Shown here: positions 27,203 through 38,100 of the stretch, in pieces
Numbering within the stretch: position 1 is the first letter of the stretch
Layout: the number at the start of each line of letters is the position of its first letter
Source of the DNA: Streptococcus halotolerans
GTDB lineage: Bacteria > Bacillota > Bacilli > Lactobacillales > Streptococcaceae
Assembly (NCBI RefSeq): GCF_001598035.1
Contig: NZ_CP014835.1
Coordinates: 682,001 to 746,000, forward strand
Direction: 5' to 3'
Length of the DNA stretch: 64,000 bases
Position numbers and translations under genes: made by a program
The notes under the pieces: model-generated
The model's database searches: none
What the model was told of the DNA's origin: nothing
What the model saw: only the letters and a program-made list of their open reading frames with translations

Positions 27203-28068
27203 CGTGTTACTTTAGCCCCCTTGAATACTTTATTCTTTAAAACTGGTACGATTAAGCAAATAGAAAGGACAATAGCACTGAAGAGTTTTAGGTAATTAGT
27301 GTTAAAACCAAGTGCTATCACTGCTGTTATCAAGAATTGATAGAAAATAGCCCCTATAACAATCGTCACCAAGCGTTCCAAGAAGGTCAAATCGCTAGCA
27401 TAAACGACCTCACCGATAATGATACTCGCTAAGCCGATAACGATAACCCCAATCCCTTTAGAAACATCCGCATACCCATCTTGTTGACTGATTAACGCTC
27501 CGGATAGAGCGATAATACCATTGGACACGACCAAGCCCATGACTTCCATACGGTCAGTGTTAATGCCGAAACTCTTTGCCATATCACGATTATCTCCAGT
27601 CGCAATATAGGCTTGCCCCAAACGAGTGTTGAGAAACACAATCAAAAAGATAATGACTGTAATGGTAGCTATAAGACCAAGTACTAAGAGATTGTAACTA
27701 GTGCCAAATGGCAGTAAGTCCTGGACAGGTTTGATATCGAGAAGACCAAGATTGGCCCGTCCCATAATCATAAGCATGACTGAGTTGATAGAGGTCATGA
27801 CCAATATTCCCGCTAAGATTGTCGGAATGCTCCCCTTCGTATAAAGGAGCCCCGTTACCAAGCCAGCCAAACACCCAGCCAAAATAGCAACTAGTGTTGC
27901 CAAAAGCGGATGCCATCCCATATTGAGGAGAGTGACAGCAACTGCACCGCCCAGCGGAAATGATCCTTCTGTAGTTAAATCGGGAAAATCTAGGATTCGA
28001 AAGGTCAGGTAAATCCCCAAACCAAGAATCCCATATAAAAGACCTTGTGAAATTGACGAAATAATCAT
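27199..28068 (-). CDS. ABC importer permease (TrpY-like)
   Basis: 289 residues with about eight to nine hydrophobic segments, in the BPD_transp_2 (branched-chain amino acid/ribose permease) family: LTFRILDFPDLTTEGSFPLGGA at the N-terminus and GYADVSKGIGVIVIGLASIIIG later. It forms the membrane channel of the importer between the binding protein and the ATPase genes. RBS AAGGA lies 9 nt upstream. The 37-nt gap to the binding-protein gene holds no terminator. Confidence 0.87.
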   Translation of the reverse strand: MIISSISQGLLYGILGLGIYLTFRILDFPDLTTEGSFPLGGAVAVTLLNMGWHPLLATLVAILAGCLAGLVTGLLYTKGSIPTILAGILVMTSINSVMLMIMGRANLGLLDIKPVQDLLPFGTSYNLLVLGLIATITVIIFLIVFLNTRLGQAYIATGDNRDMAKSFGINTDRMEVMGLVVSNGIIALSGALISQQDGYADVSKGIGVIVIGLASIIIGEVVYASDLTFLERLVTIVIGAIFYQFLITAVIALGFNTNYLKLFSAIVLSICLIVPVLKNKVFKGAKVTR

Positions 28069-28105
28069 TGTGTTATCCTTCTATATTCTTTTTAGTCATC
28101 ACTGC

Positions 28106-29116
28106 TTACTGATCAGCTTTAACCGAAATCTCTGCCACATCCATAATCTCTTTTGGAATAGTGATACCAAGCTCTTTAGCCACTTTCAAATTAAGCGTAG
28201 GTGTTCCAGTATTAATAACATTAACTGGGATATCTTTGACGGCTTTGCCATCAAGTAACTGGGCAACCATTTTCCCTGTTTCAACGCCTAAAGCAAATTG
28301 ATTTTGCCCTACAGCTGCAAAACCACCATTTTTAACCATACTATCATCGACAACGTAAACTGGTAATTTTGCCTTATTAGCAGAAGCTGCGACTGTTTTC
28401 ATCGCACTAGCAATAGTATTATCTTGCGGGATGAAAATGGCATCTACTTTTCCTGTCATGACAGACATGGTTGAAGTGATTTCATTGGTGGATGGGACGG
28501 CGTAGCTTTTAACTGTTAATCCTTTTTCTTTGGCCAATGTTTCAAATTGATCGACTTGACTTTGTGAATTATCTTCACTGCTGGCATAGAGAACACCAAT
28601 CGTTTTAGCTTTAGGTGTTAATTGAGTGATTAAATCAACTTCTTGAGCTACTGGTACTTGATTTGAGACACCTGTAACATTGGCTGATGGGTGTTTTAAA
28701 TTAGAAACCAATTTGGCACCAACCGGATCAGAAATAGCTCCCATGACAACTGGTATCTCCTTAGTCGCATTAGCCAGGCCTTGAGCAGCTGGCGTGGCAA
28801 CCCCAACAAGCACATCATTTCCGTTTGCCACAAGCTGTTTACTCATGGTTTGGATTTTTGATTGGTCTGCTTCAGCATTGACATAATCAATCACCACTTT
28901 GTCCTTATCATAACCTGACTCTTCGAGACCTTTCGAAATGCCAGCACTGATGGCATCTAGAGCATCATGGGTCACAAACTGTAAAATACCAACTTTAACT
29001 TTTTCGCCCTTAGCCTGATCAGCATTGGTATTAGCTTGACCTAAGTCATAACAGATGGAACCAAGGACCATCAATACCAAAACGGCTAATGTTCCGATGA
29101 CTGCTTTATTTTTCAT
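28106..29116 (-). CDS. ABC_sub_bind-family substrate-binding protein (TrpX-like)
   Basis: A 336-residue binding protein of the ABC_sub_bind family (PF04392-like): VKVGILQFVTHDALDAI opens the domain, GAISDPVGAKLVSNL and VDAIFIPQDNTIASAM are conserved core segments. It captures a small ligand outside the cell; the two-Trp leader peptide upstream points to tryptophan or a related aromatic compound. The N-terminus has one hydrophobic segment ending LGSIC; Cys22 follows Ile instead of Gly/Ala, so it is a poor lipobox and the protein may stay membrane-anchored. RBS GAGGAG precedes the ATG. Confidence 0.85.
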   Translation of the reverse strand: MKNKAVIGTLAVLVLMVLGSICYDLGQANTNADQAKGEKVKVGILQFVTHDALDAISAGISKGLEESGYDKDKVVIDYVNAEADQSKIQTMSKQLVANGNDVLVGVATPAAQGLANATKEIPVVMGAISDPVGAKLVSNLKHPSANVTGVSNQVPVAQEVDLITQLTPKAKTIGVLYASSEDNSQSQVDQFETLAKEKGLTVKSYAVPSTNEITSTMSVMTGKVDAIFIPQDNTIASAMKTVAASANKAKLPVYVVDDSMVKNGGFAAVGQNQFALGVETGKMVAQLLDGKAVKDIPVNVINTGTPTLNLKVAKELGITIPKEIMDVAEISVKADQ

Positions 29117-29219
29117 ACGATTTCTCCTCTTTACTCGGTGTGACCATTTTTTCCAAAAAGAAAAGCACCTAGTCTAAAACTACGCACCTTGTTCTTATCA
29201 TAATCACTGATAGAGCTGT

Positions 29220-29266
29220 GCATAGATACCGTCCTTTTTGAAGTACATCAAAAGTCGTATCTATGC
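29220..29266 (-). promoter_or_regulatory. Leader hairpin upstream of the importer operon
   Basis: Minus strand GCATAGATAC ... GTATCTATGC, a perfect 10-bp stem with an inner CTTTTGA/TCAAAAAG stem. A third segment, GCGTAGATA at 29289-29297 (the last codons and stop of the leader peptide), can pair with the same right arm, so two mutually exclusive folds exist. Confidence 0.6.
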
Positions 29267-29287
29267 CAATTCACACAAACACAACTT

Positions 29288-29329
29288 TTATCTACGCCAG
29301 CTTTGCCAAAGTGTGATTGGTGTTGTCAT
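29288..29329 (-). CDS. Trp-containing leader peptide (MTTPITLWQSWRR)
   Basis: A 13-codon ORF preceded by GGAAGGAAG with a 7-nt spacer, starting 31 nt after a TATAAT box. Two of 13 codons are TGG, three codons apart, followed by CGT AGA TAA. The last codons (GCGTAGATA) repeat the left arm of the downstream hairpin, the geometry of ribosome-mediated attenuation in which a ribosome waiting for Trp-tRNA changes downstream folding. Translation signals are seen in the sequence; the control function is inference. Confidence 0.65.
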   Translation of the reverse strand: MTTPITLWQSWRR

Positions 29330-29359
29330 ATCAGTACTTCCTTCCATCTATTTTGTATC

Positions 29360-29387
29360 ATTATACTATAAATGCTGACAATTGCAA
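29360..29387 (-). promoter_or_regulatory. Promoter of the importer operon
   Basis: Minus strand TTGCAA, 16-bp spacer, TATAAT. It yields a leader of about 240 nt with the Trp peptide and hairpins. Confidence 0.75.
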
Positions 29388-29431
29388 ACGTTTTTCCAAA
29401 AATTCTTAAAAACTTATCTACCTCTGACTTA

Positions 29432-29440
29432 TGGTATAAT
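29432..29440 (+). promoter_or_regulatory. rqcH promoter (extended -10)
   Basis: TGGTATAAT about 75 nt before the rqcH start; the -35 is weak. Confidence 0.6.
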
Positions 29441-29513
29441 AAACTGACTCACTGAAACGGTAGTAAAACGAGTGACTATTTAATAATACACTGATATTAG
29501 GAGATTGATAACC

Positions 29514-31181
29514 ATGTCTTTCGACGGCTTTTTTTTACATCATTTAACCAAAGAATTACAAGAATCCATCTTACACGGACGGATTCAAAAAGTTAACCAG
29601 CCTTTTGACCGTGAGTTGGTCCTAACGATTCGCAACAATCGTCAAAATTACAAGTTGCTCCTGTCCGCCCATCCCGTTTTTGGACGGGTTCAGACCACAA
29701 AGGCAGATTTTCAAAATCCGCAAAATCCAAATACTTATACGATGATTATGCGTAAGTATCTGCAAGGAGCTGTCATTGAAGCGGTTACTCAGATTGAAAA
29801 TGACCGGATTTTAGAAATCGCTGTTTCTAATAAAAATGAAATCGGAGATCACGTTAAAGTAACTCTGGTCATCGAAATCATGGGCAAACACAGCAACATC
29901 ATCTTAATTGATAAAAATGAAAGCAAAATCATCGAGTCTATCAAACACGTTGGCTTTTCGCAAAACTCTTATCGCACCATTTTACCAGGATCAAGCTACA
30001 TTGCCCCTCCAAAGACAGACGCCTTGAATCCTTTCACCGTTGAAGATAGCAAGTTGTTTGAAATTCTCCAAACAACTGACTTATCTGTCAAAAACTTGCA
30101 GCAAGCCTTTCAAGGTCTAGGTCGTGATACGGCAAAAGCATTATCCGAAAAACTCACTAACGCTGACCAGAAACTTAAGACCTTCCGTACCTTTTTTGCT
30201 CAAGAATGTCAGCCAAACTTAACCCAAAAATCATTCTCAGCGGTAGCTTTTTCCGATTCGAGCCAATTTTTTGATAGTTTATCAGAATTGATGGACCACT
30301 TCTACCAAGAAAAGGCAGAACAAGATCGTATCAGCCAGCAAGCCAGCGATTTAATCCATCGCGTACAAAATGAATTGGAAAAAAATCGTAAAAAACTCGT
30401 TAAACAAGAAGCTGAATTAGCAGCAACTGAATCTGCGGAAGATTTCCGCCAAAAAGGAGAGCTTCTAACCACTTATATGGCCATGGTTCCTAATGATAAA
30501 GATTCGGTGACCCTAGATAATTACTACACAGGTGAACCCATTACCATCGCTCTAGACCTTACCCTAAGTCCTAATCAAAATGCTCAACGATATTTTAAAA
30601 AATATCAAAAACTCAAGGAGGCTGTAAAACACCTCAAAGGTTTGATTGAAGAGACCAAACAAAGTATTGCTTATTTTGAAAGTGTCGATGTCAATCTATC
30701 TCAGGCGACCATGGATGACATTGGTGATATTCGTGAAGAGTTGATTGAGTTTGGTTTTATGAGACGTCGTTCTACTGACAAACGTCATAAGCGTAAAAAA
30801 CCCGAGCAATACCTGGCTTCTGATGGACAAACCATCATTATGGTTGGTCGAAATAATCTCCAAAATGAAGAATTGACCTTTAAAATGGCTAAAAAAGGGG
30901 AACTGTGGTTCCACGCTAAAGACATTCCAGGTAGTCATGTTTTAATTAAGGATAACCTTGACCCAAGTGATGATGTCAAAACAGATGCTGCTGAGTTAGC
31001 CGCTTATTATTCCAAGGCTCGTTTGTCTAATTTAGTACAGGTAGACATGATTGAAGCCAAAAAATTGCATAAACCAACAGCTGCCAAACCAGGATTTGTA
31101 ACCTATACCGGACAAAAAACACTTAGGGTAACCCCAACTGAAGAGAAAATCCAAAGCATGAAAATGCCGAGACAATCGTAA
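29514..31181 (+). CDS. rqcH: RqcH / PavA-FbpA family NFACT protein
   Basis: 555 residues. The NFACT protein RqcH recruits tRNA-Ala to obstructed 50S subunits and adds C-terminal Ala tails; streptococcal orthologues (PavA, FbpA, FBP54) are also known as fibronectin-binding surface proteins. NFACT-N spans about 1-250 (MSFDGFFLHHL, GKHSNIILID), a coiled coil about 280-430, and NFACT-R about 440-550 (GRNNLQNEELTFK, LWFHAKDIPGSH). No signal peptide. ATG at 29514 is chosen: AGGAG lies 10 nt upstream, while an in-frame TTG at 29505 is too close to it. Confidence 0.94.
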   Translation: MSFDGFFLHHLTKELQESILHGRIQKVNQPFDRELVLTIRNNRQNYKLLLSAHPVFGRVQTTKADFQNPQNPNTYTMIMRKYLQGAVIEAVTQIENDRILEIAVSNKNEIGDHVKVTLVIEIMGKHSNIILIDKNESKIIESIKHVGFSQNSYRTILPGSSYIAPPKTDALNPFTVEDSKLFEILQTTDLSVKNLQQAFQGLGRDTAKALSEKLTNADQKLKTFRTFFAQECQPNLTQKSFSAVAFSDSSQFFDSLSELMDHFYQEKAEQDRISQQASDLIHRVQNELEKNRKKLVKQEAELAATESAEDFRQKGELLTTYMAMVPNDKDSVTLDNYYTGEPITIALDLTLSPNQNAQRYFKKYQKLKEAVKHLKGLIEETKQSIAYFESVDVNLSQATMDDIGDIREELIEFGFMRRRSTDKRHKRKKPEQYLASDGQTIIMVGRNNLQNEELTFKMAKKGELWFHAKDIPGSHVLIKDNLDPSDDVKTDAAELAAYYSKARLSNLVQVDMIEAKKLHKPTAAKPGFVTYTGQKTLRVTPTEEKIQSMKMPRQS

Positions 31182-31230
31182 CCTTTCATCAAATGGGTAA
31201 TTTGAACATAGGGAATATACTCAAAATACC

Positions 31231-31258
31231 AGCCAGTGTCTAAAGATGCTGGCTTTTT
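31231..31258 (+). terminator. rqcH terminator
   Basis: AGCCAG-tgtctaaagatg-CTGGCT followed by T4, about 50 nt after the stop. Confidence 0.75.
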
Positions 31259-31707
31259 CCTTGTCCAAGCTCTTTCTCTTGACTCGTCACATACCTCTTA
31301 AAGAGAGGTTGGTAACTACGTAAGCCTCTAGCTCCTTAATCTTAGTCCATCTTCTCCTATGCTTCTATTAGAAAACAGAAAAGATAGGATTTTTATGCCT
31401 CATCCTAACGTCACTTTAGGAAGACCAAAAGCACGTCATTTTGAAAACAAAAGCATCAATGATCTACCATTGACAATAGGCTCGATCAAGTTGAAGTCAT
31501 ACTTAACAAAATGTTGTAACAAAATAAGTCATTCTTTCCTGACAAAATCGATTGTACACAGAAACCGGATTTCCACTATTTTTAATTTTAAATTAGTATC
31601 CGTTTCTTTCAGGTATTAAACCAGAAGCACTTGCTTATGTTCATCCAACTAAGTGAGACGCAGCAGGATTATCTGTTTTACCACAAACAAGGCAAACCTT
31701 TCCTAAA
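31259..31707. other. Gene-free interval downstream of rqcH
   Basis: 449 bp without a supported gene. It probably contains decayed IS sequence, since an IS-like ORF and IS-like ends follow directly. Confidence 0.4.
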
Positions 31708-31893
31708 TCACTGAGATGAATCGACATAGAGCAATACCTTATCTAAAATAGTTTCCAGTGTTTCTTGATGAAGCGATTGGAACAAGCTTAGTTCAACTTT
31801 TCCAATACGCATTTTCAGCATTATCTCGTTTTTCTTTTTCTTCTCAAAGCGACGAGTTTGTGGCGTTTCCAAAGGAACGATAGGTTGTGTCAT
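31708..31893 (-). CDS. 61-aa ORF, probable IS66-type element remnant
   Basis: The product MTQPIVPLETPQTRRFEKKK... ends in RIGKVELSLFQSLHQETLETILDKV, which resembles the short first ORF (TnpA-like) of Gram-positive IS66-group elements, though I cannot confirm this by search. The start is real: GGAGG lies 8 nt before ATG 31893. No TnpB or TnpC follows; the element is therefore truncated. An IS-end-like sequence lies upstream at 31965-31980. Confidence 0.45.
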   Translation of the reverse strand: MTQPIVPLETPQTRRFEKKKKNEIMLKMRIGKVELSLFQSLHQETLETILDKVLLYVDSSQ

Positions 31894-31901
31894 CACAATA
31901 G

Positions 31902-31940
31902 CCTCCAGTATTCTGTTTTCTACTGACAGTATACTGGAGG
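31902..31940. repeat. 10-bp perfect inverted repeat upstream of the IS-like ORF
   Basis: CCTCCAGTAT ... ATACTGGAGG with a 19-bp centre. In RNA from the minus strand the left copy contains the Shine-Dalgarno of the 61-aa ORF, so the fold could hide the ribosome binding site, a device used by transposons to block read-through translation. Confidence 0.5.
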
Positions 31941-31964
31941 AGTGAGAGGATGACTAGATACCTT

Positions 31965-31980
31965 GTTATGGAGCGCTTAC
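31965..31980. repeat. IS-end-like sequence, copy 1
   Basis: GTTATGGAGCGCTTAC matches GTTATTGGGCGCTTAC at 48969-48984 in 14 of 16 positions. Its reverse complement begins GTAAGCGC, the start typical of IS66-group terminal repeats. Confidence 0.5.
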
Positions 31981-32022
31981 GGCGCTTACAAAAAATTAGC
32001 TTTACATCTTCGAAACGCCAAA

Positions 32023-32065
32023 AGACCCCAACCATTAGTACCTCTAGCGGTTGGGGTCTCTTTGG
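32023..32065 (-). terminator. Terminator of the surface protein gene
   Basis: Minus strand AGACCCCAACC / GGTTGGGGTCT, an 11-bp perfect stem ending in TTTT, about 90 nt after the stop codon. Confidence 0.75.
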
Positions 32066-32155
32066 TCCTTAGACTTAATCAACTCATCGTTGACAATCGT
32101 ACGTAACGATTCAGGACATGTCTTGACAAAAACTTAATCAGTAGTCGTGCGATAA

Positions 32156-35100
32156 TTAGTCTTCGCTATCTCTTTTACGCTTCTTAGAAGCTAGTAAGGC
32201 AGCTAGACCGATTGCCATACTACCGTAAGCAGCTGCTAGGTAGTTGCTTGTCTCACCTGTATTTGGTAAGTTTTCAACGCCTTTAGCCATGTACTTATCA
32301 GAATCGTTGCGACGTGTTGACGCTGTCGGAGTCACTGGAGACTCGGGTGATTCTGGAGTCTTAGGAGTATCCGGTGTGTCAGGCATGTCTGGAGTACCTG
32401 GTTTCTCAGGATCTTCTGGTGTGTTTGGTACATCAGGAGTATCTGGTTTCTCAGGATCTTCTGGTGTGTTTGGTACATCAGGAGTATCTGGTTTCTCAGG
32501 ATCTTCTGGCGTATTTGGCACATCAGGAGTCTCTGGTTTCTCAGGATCTTCTGGTGTGTTTGGCACGTAAGGGATATGTGTATCTTCACCAGGGTTTGAT
32601 GGTACTGGTGGGATGTATCCCTTAGTAGGATCGTTAGGATCCACTGGTTTCAATGGATTGCCATCTGGATCGTTTGGTGTGTAACCTGGCACATGAGGAA
32701 TTGGTGGTGTGCTTGGATCGTTTGGATTTACCGGCTCATTTGGATTTTCAGGGTCAAATGGGTAAGGTATTTCTGGACGTTCTTCATTTGGCACACCAGG
32801 GATTTCAGGAATCCAGTTACCAACTTTTTGGTAGACGTAAGTGACAACCGTTTCACCTTTAACGACTTTACCAGTTTCTTCACCTTCTGTCTTACTTGGT
32901 ACAAGAACGTACTTGTCACCCTTGTAAGTAATTTCTTTTGGTTTGTTATCTGTTGTGTCGTAAGGAGTATCCACGTCAGCTGTTTCAGTGTCTGTCACTT
33001 GTTCCTTAATCACGTTACCATCAGTATCTTTGTAACGAACCACAACGCTTCCGACTGGTGTGTAAGGCACAGGAGTGTTCTTCGTAGGATCGTTTGGATC
33101 TGTGATGGTTGGTGGGATGTAACCTTTTGTTGGATCGTTTGGATCGACTGGTTTGAGCGGTGTCTTACCAGTTGGATCGTTAGGATCTTTAGGCTCATAT
33201 CCTGGAACGTGTGGAAGTGGTGGGTTATTACTTGGATCTTCCGGTGTGTCATCATAAGGGACCCTTGGAATCTCGATAGAACTATCTGGATCATTTGGAT
33301 CTGGGTTCTTAGGATCTTTCGGTACATAAGGGATGTAACTTCCTGGTTCTTCAGTGTCAGGAGTCTCAGGCACATCAGGAGTCTCTGGTTTCTCAGGATC
33401 TTCAGGCGTATTTGGCACATCAGGAGTATCTGGTTTCTCAGGATCTTCTGGTGTGTTTGGCACGTAAGGGATATGTGTATCTTCACCAGGGTTTGATGGT
33501 ACTGGTGGGATGTATCCCTTAGTAGGATCGTTAGGGTCCACTGGTTTCAATGGATTGCCATCTGGATCGTTTGGTGTGTAACCTGGCACATGAGGAATTG
33601 GTGGTGTGCTTGGATCGTTTGGATTTACCGGCTCATTTGGATTTTCAGGGTCAAATGGATAAGGTATTTCTGGACGTTCTTCATTTGGCACACCAGGGAT
33701 TTCAGGAATCCAGTTACCAACTTTTTGGTAGACGTAAGTAACAACCGTTTCACCTTTAACGACTTTACCAGTTTCTTCACCTTCTGTCTTACTTGGTACA
33801 AGAACGTACTTGTCACCCTTGTAAGTAATTTCTTTTGGTTTGTAATCAGTTGTGTCGTAAGGAGTATCCACGTCAGCTGTTTCAGTGTCTGTCACTTGTT
33901 CCTTGATCACGTTACCATCAGTATCTTTGTAACGAACCACAACGCTTCCGACTGGTGTGTAAGGCACAGGAGTGTTCTTCGTAGGGTCGTTAGGATCAGT
34001 GATGCTTGGTGGGATGTAACCTTTTGTTGGATCATTAGGATCTACTGGTTTGAGCGGTGTCTTACCAGTTGGATCGTTAGGATCTTTAGGCTCATATCCT
34101 GGCACGTGTGGAAGTGGTGGGTTATTACTTGGATCTTCCGGTGTGTCATCGTAAGGGACCCTTGGAATCTCGATAGAACTATCTGGATCATTTGGATCTG
34201 GGTTCTTAGGATCTTTCGGTACATAAGGGATGTAACTTCCTGGCTCTTCAGTGTCAGGAGTCTCAGGCACATCAGGCGTATCTGGATTTTCCGGATCTTT
34301 TGGTGCTGGCACGTAAGGGATATGTGTGTCTTCACCTGGATTTTCTGGCACTGGTGGCACATAACCTTTTGTAGGATCTTCTGGATCCACTGGTTTCAAT
34401 GGATTGCCATCTGGATCATTTGGAATATATCCTGGTACGTGCGGAATAACAGGTGGTTGACCTGGTTTGTCAGGATCGTTTGGTTTCGTTGGATCCACTG
34501 GAGAATCTGGGTTCTCTGGATCAAACGGATATGGAACTTCTGGACGATCTTTACCTGGCACACCAGGGATTTCAGGAATCCAGTTACCAACTTTTTGGTA
34601 GACGTAAGTAACAACCGTTTCACCTTTGACGACTTTACCAGATTCTTCACCTTCTGTCTTACTTGGTACAAGAACGTACTTGTCACCCTTGTAAGTAATT
34701 TCTTTTGGTTTGTAATCAGTTGTGTCGTAAGGAGTATCCACGTCAGCTGTTTCAGTGTCTGTCACTTGTTCCTTAATCACGTTACCATCAGTGTCTTTGT
34801 AACGAACGACAACGCTTCCGACTGGTGTGTAAGGCACAGGAGTGTTCTTCGTAGGATCGTTTGGATCTGTGATGGTTGGTGGGATGTAACCTTTTGTTGG
34901 ATCATTAGGATCGACTGGTTTGAGCGGTGTCTTACCAGTTGGATCGTTAGGATCTTTAGGCTCATATCCTGGAACGTGTGGAAGTGGTGGGTTATTACTT
35001 GGATCTTCCGGTGTGTCATCGTAAGGGACCCTTGGAATCTCGATAGAACTATCTGGATCATTTGGATCTGGGTTCTTAGGATCTTTCGGTACATAAGGGA

Positions 35101-38100
35101 TGTAACTTCCTGGTTCTTCAGTGTCAGGAGTCTCAGGCACATCAGGCGTATCTGGATTTTCCGGATCTTTTGGTGCTGGCACGTATGGAATATGTGTGTC
35201 TTCACCTGGATTTTCTGGCACTGGTGGCACATAACCTTTTGTAGGATCTTCTGGATCCACTGGTTTCAATGGATTGCCATCTGGATCATTTGGAATATAT
35301 CCTGGTACGTGCGGAATAACAGGTGGTTGACCTGGTTTGTCAGGATCGTTTGGTTTCGTTGGATCAACTGGAGAATCTGGGTTCTCTGGATCAAACGGAT
35401 ATGGAACTTCTGGACGATCTTTACCTGGCACACCAGGGATTTCAGGAATCCAGTTACCAACTTTTTGGTAGACGTAAGTAACAACCGTTTCACCTTTGAC
35501 GACTTTACCAGATTCTTGACCTTCTGTCTTACTTGGTACAAGAACGTACTTGTCACCCTTGTAAGTAATTTCTTTTGGTTTGTAATCAGTTGTGTCGTAA
35601 GGAGTATCCACGTCAGCTGTTTCAGTGTCTGTCACTTGTTCCTTGATCACGTTACCATCAGTATCTTTGTAACGAACGACAACGCTTCCGACTGGTGTGT
35701 AAGGCACAGGAGTGTTCTTCGTAGGATCGTTTGGATCAGTGATGGTTGGTGGGATGTAACCTTTTGTTGGATCATTAGGATCTACTGGTTTGAGCGGTGT
35801 CTTACCAGTTGGGTCGTTTGGATCTTTAGGTTGATATCCTGGAACGTGAGGAAGTGGTGGGTTATTACTTGGATCTTCCGGTGTGTCATCGTAGTCCACT
35901 GGATCAACTGGATCACCATTAGGATTTGTTGGTGGTGTCAATGGATCGTTAGGATCTTTAGGATTTGACGGATCTTGAGGGACATACGGAATATACTTAC
36001 CAGGTTTTTCTTCTGGAACTTCAGGCGTTGTTGGTTCTTCAACTTTCTTATAGACATAAGTTACTTTCGTTGTACCTTCAACAACTTTACCAGTTTCGTT
36101 ACCTTGTGTAAGATGTGGCACTAATTCATACTTCACACCATCTTTAGTAATGGTTTGAGGTTTTTCAGTGTCGTTTTCGCCAGTATTGTAAGGCGTACCA
36201 GTTGATGACTCTGGTGTATCTATACGTGGATCTTGAAGGACATTACCATCAGTGTCAATGTAATGCACTTCAACATCACCTTTGACTTCTTTGTACACGT
36301 ATGTGACTTCTGTCGTACCTTCAGTAACTGTACCTTTTTCCTCACCTTCAACTTTTGGTGTACGCTCATACGTTTTACCATCAGGAGTAGTGATTTTCTC
36401 TTGACGATTATCAGTAGTATCGTAAGGGGTACCTTCTTTGCTATCTTGTGTATCTACTTTGTCTTCAGCAATAGTATTGCCTTCTTCGTCTTTGTAGTGA
36501 ACGATAACAGAACCATACTTAGGTGCTTCAGGTGGAGTAGGCGTTTCTTCCTTAACCTCTTCGTACACGTAAACAACGTGAGTTGTTCCTGCAAGCACTT
36601 TATCAGCCTCAGGGCCTATGAAATCAGTATCACTCTTAGGAACGATTACTTTGTTATTTACAACACCTGAATTTGTAACTTCTTTGAACTGATACGTTTT
36701 ACCACCAAAGCGAATTTCTTTAGGTTTTTCTAAGTCACCTTCAGCAGCGTTGTATGGACTGTCAACTGGAGCATCTACAGTATCTTTATAGGCGGATTGG
36801 ATTACCTCACCATCAGTATTGACATAGTGAACGACAACAGAACCTGTCTTAGGTGCTTCTGGCGGCGTTGGAACCTCTTCTCTGAGTTTGTAGACATAAG
36901 TGATTGACTTAGTCTTACCAGCTTCAACTTGACCATTTACAGCATCTGTAGTTGTTAAACGACCGTTTTCATCTACTGTACCTACAGTATAATCGTCTGC
37001 TGAAACAAGTTCGTAGACTTTACCATCTGTACCAGTAATTTTTGATGGACGAAGTGTAGTAGTTGTTGTGTCATAGTCGCTACCTGGCTTAGCATCTTTA
37101 ACTGCTTCTACAGTTGCTTTGATTTCTTTACCAGTTTCGTCGACGTACTTAACTTCAACAGCACCTGCTTTTTCGTAGACGTAAGTAACAACTTTATCGC
37201 CTTCTTCAACTTCACCTTTTTCAGGATCTGAACCATCTTTAACTGCTTTTTCAGTGATATAGTAAGTTGAACCGTCGTCACCTTTGACTTTATCATGTTT
37301 GTTATCGGTTGTTTCATACTTGGTACCAACAGGCTCATTATCAGTATCTTTTACAGGATCCTTGATTTGGTTACCTTCAGTATCTTCGTATTTAACCGTG
37401 ACAGAACCTTTTTTCACTTCTTCAGGCGGAGTAGGAACTTCCTCCTTCACTTCTCTGTAGACGTAAGTGATTGATTTAGTTTTACCAGCTTCGACTTGAC
37501 CATTTACAGCATCTGTAGTTGTTAAACGTCCGTCTTCATCTACTTTACCTACAGTATAATCGCCTAATGGAACAAGTTCGTATTTTTTATCACCATTAGT
37601 GATGGTTTGTGGACGAAGGTCTGTTGTTGTCACATTGTAATCACTACCAGGTTTAGCATCTTTAACTGCTTCTACAGTTGTTTTGATTTCTGTACCGTTT
37701 TCGTCAACGTACTTAACTTCAACAGCGCCTGCTTTTTCGTAGACGTAAGTAACAACTTTTTCACGCTCTTCAACTAAACCTTTTTCCTCATCTGAACCAT
37801 CTTTAACAGCTTTTTCAGTGATATAGTAAGTTGAACCGTCGCCACCTTTGACTTTATCATGCTTGTTATCGGTTGTTTCATACCTAGTACCAACAGGTTC
37901 GTTATCAGTGTCTTTAACAGGTTCCTTGATTTGGTTACCTTCAGTATCTTCGTATTTAACCGTGACAGATCCTTTTTTCACTTCTTCAGGCGGAGTTTGT
38001 GGTTCTTCTTTAAGTTTGTAAACGTATGTTACTCGCTTAGTTTCTCCACCTGTTACAGTGCCTTCTTCTGAATCTGTTCCAAATCCTTGTCCTTCAGCTG

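Noticed and set aside
29117..29340. T-box riboswitch in the importer leader
   Set aside because: There is no AGGGTGG-type T-box sequence and no specifier stem; the AAGGTGCG stretch is only a weak resemblance. The Trp leader peptide explains the data better.
32396..32575. Regular 45-bp repeats, considered as a CRISPR array
   Set aside because: Units are contiguous with no unique spacers, are in frame, and encode PNTPEDPEKPxTPDV of the wall-spanning region.
33590..35968. A 792-codon open frame antisense to the surface protein gene
   Set aside because: It is a shadow of the Pro/Asp-rich repeats: the composition is extreme in Trp, Ile, Phe and Arg, there is no RBS or promoter, and it repeats with the same 870-bp period as the real gene.
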